This document shows positions 32,304-40,262 of a stretch of DNA of 47,811 nt, piece after piece. The position numbers and the translations under genes were made by a program. Positions within the stretch are counted from its first letter, which is position 1. Every line of letters starts with the position of its first letter. A model generated the notes under the pieces. It saw only the letters and a list, made by a program, of their open reading frames with translations. It did no database searches and had not been told where the DNA came from. Origin of the DNA: Candidatus Aenigmatarchaeota archaeon (GTDB taxonomy: Archaea; Aenigmatarchaeota; Aenigmatarchaeia; QMZP01); the NCBI GenBank assembly GCA_030670085.1, contig DAOVCJ010000004.1, forward strand, positions 1 to 47,811, read 5' to 3'.

Positions 32304-32924
32304 ATGAAAAAATGGGAGAGGTTTGAAGGTTTTCTGACAAGGGGGGACTGGCATGTCCACACGAATTATGTTGAGGGTGAGAACTCGGTTCTTGAGATGT
32401 GCGAACAGGCAGAGAAAAACGGTCTGCAGCTGATAGCCTTTACAGAGCATGTCAGGAAGGAACTGGACTATGATTTTAACACCCTTGTGAGAGATATAGA
32501 GGGGGCCAGAAAGAAATTCCCGAAACTGAAAATCCTCACAGGGTGTGAGGCAAAGATTTTGGTTGGCGGGGGGATTGATGTTTCGGACGATGTTCTTGAG
32601 CTCTGTGACATTGTTATTGCAAGTTTCCACGGTTTCTATCATGGCAAAGAAGAACATGTGCAGGCTCTGGAAAAAACGCTGAAAAACCCCGAAGTGGATA
32701 TATGGGGGCACCCAGCAACCATGTTCAGAAACTGCGAGCTGGAAAGAAAGGAGATGGAGGATATAATTAAACTCTGCATGAAAAACAGTGTTCTGATAGA
32801 AAAAAACCTACGCCCAAAATATGAACCCCCACCGGGTTTTCTGGAACTGGTGGAGAAAACTGGTGCAAAAACAGTGATAAGTTCTGATGCTCACTCTGTA
32901 TGGGAACTGAGGAAGATAATATAA
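32304..32924 (+). CDS. PHP-domain phosphoesterase-like protein (histidinol-phosphatase/YcdX-like)
   Basis: This protein of 206 residues has the metal ligand motifs GDWHVHTNYVEG, FTEHVRK, ASFHGFYHG, IWGHPA and a C-terminal SSDAHSVWEL, in the order of PHP domains of the HisK/YcdX type. It differs clearly from the PHP protein at 5770. The substrate is a phosphate ester of unknown nature. The start at 32304 is supported by a TATA-like box 29 bp upstream. Confidence 0.84.
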   Translation: MKKWERFEGFLTRGDWHVHTNYVEGENSVLEMCEQAEKNGLQLIAFTEHVRKELDYDFNTLVRDIEGARKKFPKLKILTGCEAKILVGGGIDVSDDVLELCDIVIASFHGFYHGKEEHVQALEKTLKNPEVDIWGHPATMFRNCELERKEMEDIIKLCMKNSVLIEKNLRPKYEPPPGFLELVEKTGAKTVISSDAHSVWELRKII

Positions 32925-32940
32925 TATATTACCACTATTC

Positions 32941-33007
32941 TATAGTAAATAAACATTTAAATACTGTATTTAACTAGAATTTATAACTAAATTTAATGGT
33001 ACCAACA
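32941..33007 (+). promoter_or_regulatory. Promoter region of the GlcNAc-1-P transferase operon
   Basis: Two TATA-like stretches are visible: acatttaaatac near 32952-32963 and aatttataacta near 32978-32990. The second would place transcription start near 33008, exactly where the tandem hairpins begin. The first would give a leader about 25 nt longer. I see no gene here. Confidence 0.45.
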
Positions 33008-33097
33008 CGAGACCCGACTTGGTCAGACTGAATTAAGTCGGGAGGTGAAAAAGCGAGACCCGCATTGGGTAGATTGAACAAATGCGGGAGGCGAAAA
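33008..33097 (+). promoter_or_regulatory. Tandem covarying RNA hairpins with embedded ribosome-binding sites
   Basis: Two copies of a 46-nt unit start at 33008 and 33054. Each opens with CGAGACCCG and forms an 8-bp stem: CCCGACTT/AAGTCGGG in copy 1 and CCCGCATT/AATGCGGG in copy 2. The two variable positions on each arm change together, so pairing is kept. The 14-nt loops share GG-NN-AGA-Y-TGAA-NN. The 3' arm runs into GGGAGG(T/C)GAAAA in both. In copy 2 that GGAGG (33087-33091) lies 8 nt before the ATG at 33100, so folding would hide the ribosome site. Copy 1 carries a stronger GGAGGTGA with no start codon in range. It is probably a translational switch, bound by either a ligand or a protein. 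Confidence 0.82.
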
Positions 33098-33099
33098 CT

Positions 33100-34110
33100 A
33101 TGCCTGTATACGAACTCTTAATATCAGGAATTGTGGCACTTTTGGTTACGCTTATCCTTACCCCAAGATGGATATCCCATGCTAGGAAGAGAAAACTCAT
33201 GGGAAAGGATATGAACAAAAGGGACAAACCAAAGGTAGCGGAATCAGGGGGCGTAACGGTTTTCCTGGGATTTATCGTAGGCCTCCTTGTCCTGTTTGGT
33301 TTTTACTATTTTCAACAGAGGTTTGACAGACTGGTTTATATCGCGCTTGCAATAACATCCCTGTCCATTGTTACTGGCATTGCCTTTTGGGATGATATAA
33401 CAGGATGGAAGAAGGGAATCGCGAGATGGAAAAAACCAATTCTCACTTTTATAGGAGCTGCTCCATTAATACCATTCCTGTTGAACAGGACAACCATAAG
33501 CATACTTGGTTATGTAATAGAACTGCCCTTGTTTTTCTATCCACTAATCATGGTTCCCATAGGATTTATAGCAGCAACCAACGCCGTAAACCTTTTGGGA
33601 GGATTCAATGGTCTTGAAACCGGCCTGGGGATAATCTGTAGCCTTACTCTGCTCTGGTTTACATACGGGACAGCGTTGTTCCCTATCGTTCTTATAGCGG
33701 TTGCCGCAATGCTGGCTTTCCTCTACTTCAACCGATACCCATCCAGGGTTTTCCCAGGTGATACGTTGACCTATTTCCTCGGGTGTCTCTTCGCGTTTGT
33801 TGCTGTTCTGGGATACTTCCAGACCATCCTAATCCTCATTATGCTTCCTTACATACTCGAAGGCATAATAAAGGCAAGGGAGATCCCATACATAATCAGA
33901 CACAAGAAAACCTTCAGGCCAGAATGCTTCGGAAGGGTTAGAAAGGATGGGAGTCTAGACCCCCCATATAAGGAGATATGGTCTTTAACCCACATTGCCA
34001 TAAAAATAATAAAGAGAATTAAAGGTCGTTGCTATGAAAACGATGTGACCCTTTTGATAATAGGCTTGCAGGCACTATGGTGCCTGCTCCTGATTCAAAT
34101 GCTCGGCTAG
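33100..34110 (+). CDS. GlcNAc-1-phosphate transferase, GPT/MraY family (AglH-like)
   Basis: This protein of 336 residues with about ten membrane helices transfers a sugar-1-phosphate from a UDP-sugar to a polyprenyl (dolichyl) phosphate. Family motifs are MNKRDKPKVAESGGVTVFLG, FWDDITGWKKG, the NAVNLLGGFNGLETG segment and NRYPSRVFPGDTLTYF. It is closer to archaeal AglH and eukaryal Alg7 than to bacterial MraY. The frame reads back to an ATG at 33082 inside hairpin 2, but the ATG at 33100 has the GGAGG site and a normal N-terminus. It is the first gene of an operon with ATP-grasp and PIG-L genes. Confidence 0.9.
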   Translation: MPVYELLISGIVALLVTLILTPRWISHARKRKLMGKDMNKRDKPKVAESGGVTVFLGFIVGLLVLFGFYYFQQRFDRLVYIALAITSLSIVTGIAFWDDITGWKKGIARWKKPILTFIGAAPLIPFLLNRTTISILGYVIELPLFFYPLIMVPIGFIAATNAVNLLGGFNGLETGLGIICSLTLLWFTYGTALFPIVLIAVAAMLAFLYFNRYPSRVFPGDTLTYFLGCLFAFVAVLGYFQTILILIMLPYILEGIIKAREIPYIIRHKKTFRPECFGRVRKDGSLDPPYKEIWSLTHIAIKIIKRIKGRCYENDVTLLIIGLQALWCLLLIQMLG

Positions 34111-34113
34111 GTG

Positions 34114-35052
34114 ATGGATATTAGGGTACTGGTAACCGGTGTTGGTGGTCCTGCAGGAACGAATGTTGTTAACCATAGCCCAAGCGATATTGAGATTGTG
34201 ACCTGCGATGCTGAATCAGGTGCAAAGAAAAAACTCGATGCCATTGGTAAGTCTGGTTTGAAGTTTTACCAGGTTCCCTATGCAAGGGATGAGAAAAGGT
34301 TTATGGAGGCGATAAATGATATCCTTTCGAAGGAGCGGATAGATTTGATAATCCCAACTGTGGATGAGGAGCTTCTGGTCTTTTCAAGAAACAGGGAAAG
34401 ATTCGATGTGGATGTTGTTGTCTCCCCATTCGAAACCGTCAATGTTTGTAATGACAAATACCTTTTTTACGAAAGGTTCAGGGAGTATGGATTCTCGCCA
34501 AGATACGTTGTGACGGATAGCAGAGAAGACCTGAAGATTTTCAGTAAGGGAAAAATATTCATGAAACCGAGGATTGGAAGAGGGAGCAGGGGAACAAGGA
34601 CCTTCAAAAGCGTAGATGATATACCTGGTGACGTCATAAACAAGAACAATGTTTTTTGCGAACACCTGCCTGGATACGAATACACATCGGATGTTTTGTG
34701 CGACCTTGACGGGAAGCCACTGGTTATAATGCCCAGGAAGAGACTGGAAGTCTACAAGGGCGTATGTGTCAGGGGAAAAATGGAAAAGAATGAAAAAATA
34801 ATCAAAAACATAGAAAAAATGTGCGAGGTTTTAAAGTTTATTGGCCCTATTAATATACAGTTTAAGATTGATTCCAACGGAAATCCCAAGCTCGTTGAGG
34901 CAAACCCAAGGTTTTCCGGTGGTCTGCCCATAAGCATAGGGGCAGGAGTGAACACTTTGAACCTACTCTATGACCTGTTGAGAGGCAAGAAAATAGACAA
35001 GGAAAAGCTTGTCTGGCAGGAGATAGAGTGTTCGCAAAAAATAGAAAGGTGA
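34114..35052 (+). CDS. ATP-grasp family ligase
   Basis: This protein of 312 residues has a pre-ATP-grasp Rossmann-like part (IRVLVTGVGGPAGTNVV), then ATP-grasp elements: NDKYLFYERFREYGFSP, KGKIFMKPRIGRGSRGTR, the FCEHLPGYEYTSDVL segment and the metal site INIQFKIDSN, then LVEANPRFSGG. It resembles CarB-like and PylC-type ATP-grasp enzymes that join a carboxylate to an amine. The partner is unknown. It sits between a sugar-phosphate transferase and a deacetylase. A GTG at 34111 is one codon upstream and could also be the start. The next gene begins 5 bp after its stop. Confidence 0.85.
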   Translation: MDIRVLVTGVGGPAGTNVVNHSPSDIEIVTCDAESGAKKKLDAIGKSGLKFYQVPYARDEKRFMEAINDILSKERIDLIIPTVDEELLVFSRNRERFDVDVVVSPFETVNVCNDKYLFYERFREYGFSPRYVVTDSREDLKIFSKGKIFMKPRIGRGSRGTRTFKSVDDIPGDVINKNNVFCEHLPGYEYTSDVLCDLDGKPLVIMPRKRLEVYKGVCVRGKMEKNEKIIKNIEKMCEVLKFIGPINIQFKIDSNGNPKLVEANPRFSGGLPISIGAGVNTLNLLYDLLRGKKIDKEKLVWQEIECSQKIER

Positions 35053-35057
35053 GATAA

Positions 35058-35666
35058 ATGAATGTGATTGCAATTGGCGCGCACCCAGACGACATAGAAT
35101 ACGGGTGTTACGGAACCATGATGAAGCATAGGAGAGAAGGGGACAAAGTAGTTTTTATAGTCATATCTCATGGGGAAAAGAGCGGCAGCAAGGGTGTCAG
35201 GAAAAAGGAGGCAATAGAGTCTGCAAAACGTGTTGGAGCCAAACTCTATCTGTTTAACTACCCTGATACCAATATTCCACAGACCCACGATGTTATAGAG
35301 AAACTTGAGAAAATCATAGAGGAGTTCAAGCCCCAGAGGATTTATACCCACTCCACAAAAGATACTCACCAGGATCACAGGGCTGTTGCATATGCAACCC
35401 TGGCAGCGGCAAGGTTCGTTCCTGAGATATTCTGCTACGAATCACCAAGCCTTTACCTGAACTTCCAGCCAAACTACTACGTGGACATAAGCAAATTCAT
35501 AGAAACCAAGCTAGAAGCGCTTAATACCTTTGCGACCCAAAATTCGAAAGACTACATGAAGATAGACGCTATAAAGGGTTTGGCGCAGTTCAGGGGTCTC
35601 GCGACTTCTGTGAAGTATGCAGAGGCATTCGAAGCGATAAAAATCCTGAAGATTTCTGGCACCTGA
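35058..35666 (+). CDS. PIG-L/LmbE-family N-acetylglucosamine deacetylase
   Basis: This protein of 202 residues shows the zinc motif AHPDD (8-12) and the third ligand in THQDHRAVAYA, typical of GlcNAc deacetylases such as PIG-L, MshB and BshB. It removes the N-acetyl group from a GlcNAc conjugate. With the upstream GPT-type transferase, a lipid-linked GlcNAc is a likely substrate, which is inference. GGTGAGATAA just before the ATG provides the ribosome site. Confidence 0.92.
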   Translation: MNVIAIGAHPDDIEYGCYGTMMKHRREGDKVVFIVISHGEKSGSKGVRKKEAIESAKRVGAKLYLFNYPDTNIPQTHDVIEKLEKIIEEFKPQRIYTHSTKDTHQDHRAVAYATLAAARFVPEIFCYESPSLYLNFQPNYYVDISKFIETKLEALNTFATQNSKDYMKIDAIKGLAQFRGLATSVKYAEAFEAIKILKISGT

Positions 35667-35759
35667 TTCTGAAAGAATTGATTTATTGTCGAATCTAGCC
35701 TTTAAGGTTTAAAAACCTATACCTGTCCTAATTAAAAAATAGCTTAGAGAGGATAGTTC

Positions 35760-36797
35760 ATGAACATAGGTATAGTTGGATATGGCTGTTACATTCCCAG
35801 GCTCAGAATCTCTGTGGATGAGATCGCAAGGGTGTGGGGAACCGATGCAGAAAGCTTTAAGAGGGGACTGATGGTTGAGGAGAAGGCTGTCCCTGAGATG
35901 GATGAAGACACAATAACAATCTCGGTTGAGGCAGGGAGAAACGCCATTCTGAGGGCAGGGATAGACCCAAAGAAGATAGGCGCGATATATATCGGTTCTG
36001 AGTCGCACCCCTATGCAGTAAAGCCCAGCGGTACGGTTGTTGCGGAAGTGTTGAGGCTTGGCGAGAATATAATGGTTGCTGACTTCGAGTTCGCTTGCAA
36101 GGCAGGGACAGCTGCTATGCAGTGCTGCTATGGACTGGTGAAAGCGAAAGAGATAGAATACGGCCTTGCCATAGGGGCAGACACTTCACAGGGAAGACCT
36201 GGAGATGCCCTGGAATACACAGCAGCAGCCGCTGCTGGCGCGTTTGTTATAGGAAAAGACCCCCTCGCCACCCTTGAGGGCATGTGTTCTTTCACAACGG
36301 ATACAAGTGATTTCTGGAGGAGGGAGGGTGAGGATTATCCTTCTCACGGAGCAAGGTTTACAGGAAAGCCTGCCTACTTCAAGCACGTGGTATCTGCATC
36401 CAAGCTGCTGATGGAAAAACTATCCTTAAAACCAAGCGATTTCAATCATGTTGTCTTTCATATGCCCAATGGAAAGTTTCCCTTGACGGCGTCAAAAATG
36501 CTTGGCTTCTCAAAAGAGCAGATTGAGCAGGGATTCGTTGTCAATAGGATAGGCAACCCATATTCAGGTTCAAGCCCAGTAGGATTATGCTCTATTTTGG
36601 ATGTGGCAAAGCCAGGTGACAGGATACTGATGACATCATATGGTTCCGGAGCCGGGTCGGATTCGTTCTCTTTCATAGTTACAGATAATATCCTAGAGAG
36701 AAGGGACAAGGCAAAGAAGACAGAGGACTACATAAAAAACAAGAAAAACATCGATTACGGGCTCTATGTAAAGCTCAGGAGGAAGCTCAAGGCTTAA
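35760..36797 (+). CDS. mvaS: Hydroxymethylglutaryl-CoA synthase
   Basis: This 345-residue archaeal HMG-CoA synthase condenses acetyl-CoA with acetoacetyl-CoA, the second step of the mevalonate route to isoprenoid lipids. The nucleophile is C113 in [12 protein letters not shown], and HMVF-like [13 protein letters not shown] and [16 protein letters not shown] complete the thiolase-fold active site. The palindrome-like TATA ggtttaaaaacc near 35706-35717 implies a leader of about 24 nt ending in GAGAGGA. It begins the operon with thiolase and DUF35. Confidence 0.96.
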   Translation: MNIGIVGYGCYIPRLRISVDEIARVWGTDAESFKRGLMVEEKAVPEMDEDTITISVEAGRNAILRAGIDPKKIGAIYIGSESHPYAVKPSGTVVAEVLRLGENIMVADFEFACKAGTAAMQCCYGLVKAKEIEYGLAIGADTSQGRPGDALEYTAAAAAGAFVIGKDPLATLEGMCSFTTDTSDFWRREGEDYPSHGARFTGKPAYFKHVVSASKLLMEKLSLKPSDFNHVVFHMPNGKFPLTASKMLGFSKEQIEQGFVVNRIGNPYSGSSPVGLCSILDVAKPGDRILMTSYGSGAGSDSFSFIVTDNILERRDKAKKTEDYIKNKKNIDYGLYVKLRRKLKA

Positions 36798-36813
36798 TGA
36801 TTTTGGTGATGTT

Positions 36814-37977
36814 ATGAGGGTGGCTGTTGTTGGTGCGGGGCAGACAAAATTTGATGAACACTGGGAGAAATCCCTCAGAGACCTCTCCACAGAGGCCGGA
36901 GCACTCGCTCTGAAGGATGCTCGAATAGACGGAAAGCACATACAATCCCTTTACATAGGAAATATGTCTGCTGGCAGGTTTATAGGACAGGAACATCTTG
37001 CTGCTCTTGCAGTTGACCAGGCTGGTTTGATTCCCATACCAGCAACCAGGTGTGAGGCAGCATGCGCATCAAGCGCATTGGCATTCAGAGAAGCATATTT
37101 TTCAATTCTGAGCGGACAGTATGACATTGTCATGGCAGCAGGGTCAGAGAAGATGACTGACCTGAAGGGAACCGATGCAATCGCTACTCTAATGGGTGCT
37201 GGGGACCAGGAATGGGAATCTGCAATAGGCCTGACATTCGTAAGCCTCTATGCCCTGATGGCAAGAAGGCATATGGAAAAATACGGAACAACAAGGGAGC
37301 AAATGGCAATGGTCAGCGTGAATAACCACAGGAACGGGGCACTGAATGAGCTTGCCCAATTTCCTAAGGAGATAACTATAGAACAGGTACTGAAATCACC
37401 CCTCATATCAGACCCCCTCAGGCTTCTGGACTGTTCACCAATAACCGATGGTGCGACTGCTGTCATTCTGGTTTCAGAAAGGGTCGCAAAGAGATTCGAA
37501 AACCCAATATGGATTCTTGGCTCTGGCCAGGCCTCGGATACCCTAGCTCTTCATCACAGGAAATCACTGACAGAACTTCTTTCCACAAAGGTTGCATCGA
37601 AGAAGGCCTATGAACAGGCTGGTTTGAAACCCAAGGACATTGACATAGCAGAGGTTCATGACTGCTTCTCAATAAACGAGATAATCGCAATAGAAGACCT
37701 TGGTTTCTGCGAAAAGGGCAAGGGAGGAAAGTTTGTGGAGGATGGAAAGATCGCGAGAGATGCTGAGAAACCCATAAACCCGACCGGTGGTTTGAAATCC
37801 ATAGGCCATCCTGTTGGAGCAACGGGAATAAGGCAGATATCTGATATTGTGAAGCAGCTTAGAGGAGACTATGGTAAACTGCAGGTAAATGGTGCAAAAA
37901 TCGGTTTGGCTTTGAACATAGGGGGTTCGGGCGCAACAGGTGTTGTGAATATATTCGGGAGAGATAAACCAAAATAG
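36814..37977 (+). CDS. Acetyl-CoA C-acetyltransferase (archaeal thiolase)
   Basis: The protein has 387 residues. The nucleophile C84 lies in RCEAACASSALAF, and the His site is IGHPVGATGIRQ. The C-terminus ends ALNIGGSGATGVV, where bacterial thiolases have a Cys before the GG. Archaeal thiolases of this complex vary there, so I do not call it broken. It makes acetoacetyl-CoA. The start follows a GGTGATG site. Gene order with HMG-CoA synthase and DUF35 matches the known archaeal complex in which the three proteins form one assembly that channels acetoacetyl-CoA. Confidence 0.94.
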   Translation: MRVAVVGAGQTKFDEHWEKSLRDLSTEAGALALKDARIDGKHIQSLYIGNMSAGRFIGQEHLAALAVDQAGLIPIPATRCEAACASSALAFREAYFSILSGQYDIVMAAGSEKMTDLKGTDAIATLMGAGDQEWESAIGLTFVSLYALMARRHMEKYGTTREQMAMVSVNNHRNGALNELAQFPKEITIEQVLKSPLISDPLRLLDCSPITDGATAVILVSERVAKRFENPIWILGSGQASDTLALHHRKSLTELLSTKVASKKAYEQAGLKPKDIDIAEVHDCFSINEIIAIEDLGFCEKGKGGKFVEDGKIARDAEKPINPTGGLKSIGHPVGATGIRQISDIVKQLRGDYGKLQVNGAKIGLALNIGGSGATGVVNIFGRDKPK

Positions 37978-37986
37978 GAGATATTT

Positions 37987-38391
37987 ATGCCGTACAAATC
38001 ATCTGTTCCATTGTTCTGGAGGCTGAAGAAATCCAAGTATAACCTCATAGGAACAAAGTGCAACACATGCGACAAGGTCTTCTTTCCCAAGAGGAACCTC
38101 TGCCCTAACTGCAGAAGAAGGGGAAACCTGGATGATTTTCAGTTCAGTGGCAAGGGAAAGATAGTGTCCCATACGATAATCAGGGTTCCACCAGAAGGCT
38201 TTGAAAAATATGCCCCATACGCTGCAGCGATAATAGAGCTTGATGAAGGAGCAAGGATTTCAGGACAGATAGTGGGAGACATCAGCAAGGTAGAGACCGG
38301 AAAGCCGGTCAGGGCGGTTTTCAGGAAGATATACGAGGATGGAAGTGGTGGTCTGATTCATTATGGGATGAAGTGGGAGATGGCTGAGTAA
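37987..38391 (+). CDS. DUF35 OB-fold/zinc-ribbon protein bridging thiolase and HMG-CoA synthase
   Basis: This protein of 134 residues has an N-terminal rubredoxin-like zinc ribbon (C25, C28, C39, C42: TKCNTCDK and LCPNCRR) and an OB fold (GKGKIVSHTIIRVPPEGFEK, then APYAAAIIELDEGARISGQI). Such DUF35 proteins hold the thiolase and HMG-CoA synthase together in archaea. It begins 9 nt after the thiolase stop, with AGGAGA in between. Confidence 0.93.
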   Translation: MPYKSSVPLFWRLKKSKYNLIGTKCNTCDKVFFPKRNLCPNCRRRGNLDDFQFSGKGKIVSHTIIRVPPEGFEKYAPYAAAIIELDEGARISGQIVGDISKVETGKPVRAVFRKIYEDGSGGLIHYGMKWEMAE

Positions 38392-38430
38392 CGAACGAAA
38401 GTATTTATATTTTAAAGACAATTTTCCTGT

Positions 38431-39177
38431 ATGGAAAAAATCATAGGCGTTGTTTCTGGTAAGGGGGGTGTAGGAAAAACAACATTTGTTGCGAATGTTG
38501 GACTATCCCTTATAGAGCTTGAAAAGGATGTTGTTGTGGTTGATGTTGACCTCTCAACCTCGAACCTTGGTCTTCAGCTGGGTTTTTACCAGTTCCCTAT
38601 GGGCCTTCAGGATGTTTTGGAGGGGAACATACCGATAACAAACGCAATATATACACACCCCTCGGGATTGAAGCTTATACCCGCGTCCATATCCCTTAAC
38701 TACCTAAACAGGGTCCCAACTCCCTACAGGCTTAAATCCCTGCTTAATGATCTGAGGGGATTGATCTTGGTCGATTCTCCTCCAGGTCTGAGGGACGATA
38801 GCATGCTCGTTCTGAAGGCGTCAGATGAGATACTTGTTCTTACAAACCCTGAGATACCAGCTGTCACTGACGCTCTAAAGGTTATAAAGATTGCAAGGGA
38901 GATGGGAAAGGAGCCAATGGGGATTGTTCTGAACAGGGTGAAGGACAAGTATGAACTAAAGCCTAAGGAGATTGAGGGTATGTGTGATGTTCCTGTTATA
39001 GGCGTGATACCCGAGGACAAGAATGTGAAAAAGAGCTTATTTGAAAAAACACCGATAATAAAATACAAACCATTCTCCCCAGCCTCCCTCGCTTTCCGAA
39101 AGGTTGCAGCAAACCTTATAGGTCAGGAATATTATTCACCAAGGTTCCCGAGACTCAGAAGATGGTTTGGAAAGTAA
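38431..39177 (+). CDS. MinD/ParA-like P-loop ATPase (paralogue 2)
   Basis: This protein of 248 residues shows SGKGGVGKTT (10-19), VDVDLSTSNLGLQLG and LILVDSPPGL, and a C-terminal RFPRLRRWFGK amphipathic end like MinD membrane anchors. It aligns along its full length with the protein at 13792, sharing the TSNLGL and LQDVL segments, the TNPE-TDALK helix and NRV, so the two are paralogues that probably differ in partner. The TATA-like agtatttatattttaaag lies about 25 bp before the ATG, giving it its own promoter after the DUF35 gene. Confidence 0.9.
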   Translation: MEKIIGVVSGKGGVGKTTFVANVGLSLIELEKDVVVVDVDLSTSNLGLQLGFYQFPMGLQDVLEGNIPITNAIYTHPSGLKLIPASISLNYLNRVPTPYRLKSLLNDLRGLILVDSPPGLRDDSMLVLKASDEILVLTNPEIPAVTDALKVIKIAREMGKEPMGIVLNRVKDKYELKPKEIEGMCDVPVIGVIPEDKNVKKSLFEKTPIIKYKPFSPASLAFRKVAANLIGQEYYSPRFPRLRRWFGK

Positions 39178-39179
39178 AC

Positions 39180-39587
39180 TTACTTGGCAAGGGTTATGGT
39201 TTTTGAGGTGTTTCCAATAACTTCACCACTGTATATCAGTTCTGCTGTTAGATTGTATTCCCCGGGCGAGATTCCAGCACATCCATAGCATCTTGGCACA
39301 GTAACCAAAAATACAGTTTCATTCCCAGGCGAATTGATTCGAATGACTTTTTCTTCATTAATCCTGTATTTCCCGAACCTGTCTTCAATACCGTAAAACC
39401 TGACTATCGCAGAACCCAAGTCATTGCTACAAGCTGTAGAAACCCTTGCCTCCATATATTCTCCGGAGTGGTAGGTCTCGGTATCAGTCAGAATAGACAT
39501 ACTTATTTTCATCCCTTTTGGGATTTCGATTGCGATGTATCCGGTCATGTAGCTTGCTGCTGATAAAACAAATACCAGTAATACCAA
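39180..39587 (-). CDS. Small secreted or membrane-anchored protein, unknown
   Basis: This protein of 135 residues has a hydrophobic N-terminal segment (MVLLVFVLSAASYMTGYIAI) followed by a beta-rich domain with four Cys (STACSND, then PRCYGCAG), N-glycosylation sequons, and the pattern SGEY-ARVSTACSNDLGSAIV, which suggests an Ig-like or CARDB-like fold. The start is a TTG. No ATG or GTG is available before an upstream stop, although codons before the TTG would add a natural LKK basic leader. A TATA-like box centred near 39621 would place transcription start about 8 nt before the TTG. Function unknown. Confidence 0.6.
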   Translation of the reverse strand: MVLLVFVLSAASYMTGYIAIEIPKGMKISMSILTDTETYHSGEYMEARVSTACSNDLGSAIVRFYGIEDRFGKYRINEEKVIRINSPGNETVFLVTVPRCYGCAGISPGEYNLTAELIYSGEVIGNTSKTITLAK

Positions 39588-39693
39588 AAATAATATAAGT
39601 TTCTTTAGCGTTGTAAATATTTAAAAGATTTGATATAAAAACCTATCGACGGAAATAGACAGTTTAGCATGATATTGAAAATAGAAAATTGTT

Positions 39694-40161
39694 TCACTTC
39701 TTAGCAAGCTCGTAGAACTTCTGGCGTCGAACTGTCGTTCCCTTGACAGTCCCTCTTCTTTCCATATCCCTCAGATATTCGCTACATCTTGTCCTAGAAA
39801 GATTGATCAACCTGCTCAGTTGCGGGGTGGTAAGCTTTTTGTGCTCCCCGAGAAGTGACTTTATCATCCCCTTCACCTTCAAGGTTCTTACACTTTCTCC
39901 ATCAATCTGCTGGCTTCTTGTTGCAAGTTTTTCATACTCCAGAAACTCATAAATTCTGTCCCTCTTCACATCCTCTATCTTCTTTTCCATCTCCCTCAAT
40001 CTGAAGAGGATATCCTCCATCTTCTGCTCAACCCAGGGGGTTTTTATCTCCTCCCCCCTCTGAACCTTAATCCTTTCCTTCTGTAACTTGTTTTTAAGAA
40101 TAAGTAGGGAATCCAGCATCTCTTTCTTCTTCTTATCCACTCCCCTGCGAAACCCAATCAT
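39694..40161 (-). CDS. Winged-helix transcriptional regulator with N-terminal coiled coil
   Basis: The protein has 155 residues. Basic helical and coiled-coil segments (about 1-95) precede a C-terminal winged helix (about 96-155: LKVKGMIKSLLGEHKKLTTP, then QLSRLINLSRTRCSEYLRDM and the wing RRGTVKGTTVRRQKFYEL). It probably binds DNA as a dimer. Its own promoter carries a perfect TTGTCG-GT-CGACAA palindrome between the TATA box and the start, a normal position for autorepression. It is divergent from the secreted-protein genes at 40263 and 41077, which it may also control. Confidence 0.8.
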   Translation of the reverse strand: MIGFRRGVDKKKKEMLDSLLILKNKLQKERIKVQRGEEIKTPWVEQKMEDILFRLREMEKKIEDVKRDRIYEFLEYEKLATRSQQIDGESVRTLKVKGMIKSLLGEHKKLTTPQLSRLINLSRTRCSEYLRDMERRGTVKGTTVRRQKFYELAKK

Positions 40162-40170
40162 ACTATAGAT

Positions 40171-40233
40171 TTGTCGGTCGACAATTTAAAGGTTTCGATT
40201 GGTTAGCTATCCAATTATATTATATACGTCGAC
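40171..40233. promoter_or_regulatory. Divergent promoter with palindromic operator
   Basis: The palindrome TTGTCG-GT-CGACAA (40171-40184) lies just downstream, in the minus sense, of the regulator's TATA-like cctttaaatt (about 40183-40192), which is about 26 bp from its ATG. A second related site, with GTCGACA shared (40228-40234), directly follows the plus-strand TATA-like attatattatatac (about 40214-40227) of the secreted-protein gene. One protein could therefore act on both directions. Confidence 0.6.
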
Positions 40234-40262
40234 ACCTTGAGACTATATTGTGGGTATACCCT

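Noticed and set aside
32268-32711. Upstream extension of the nitroreductase
   Set aside because: It runs antisense through the PHP gene, and the family N-terminus and a TATA box both support the start at 32267.
33008-33097. The tandem 46-nt units as the start of a CRISPR array
   Set aside because: Only two units, no unique spacers between them, stem positions covary rather than being identical, and no cas genes are near.
36814-37977. Thiolase as inactive because the C-terminal Cys motif is absent
   Set aside because: The nucleophile and His motifs are intact, archaeal thiolases of this complex vary at that site, and the operon context with HMG-CoA synthase and DUF35 supports activity.
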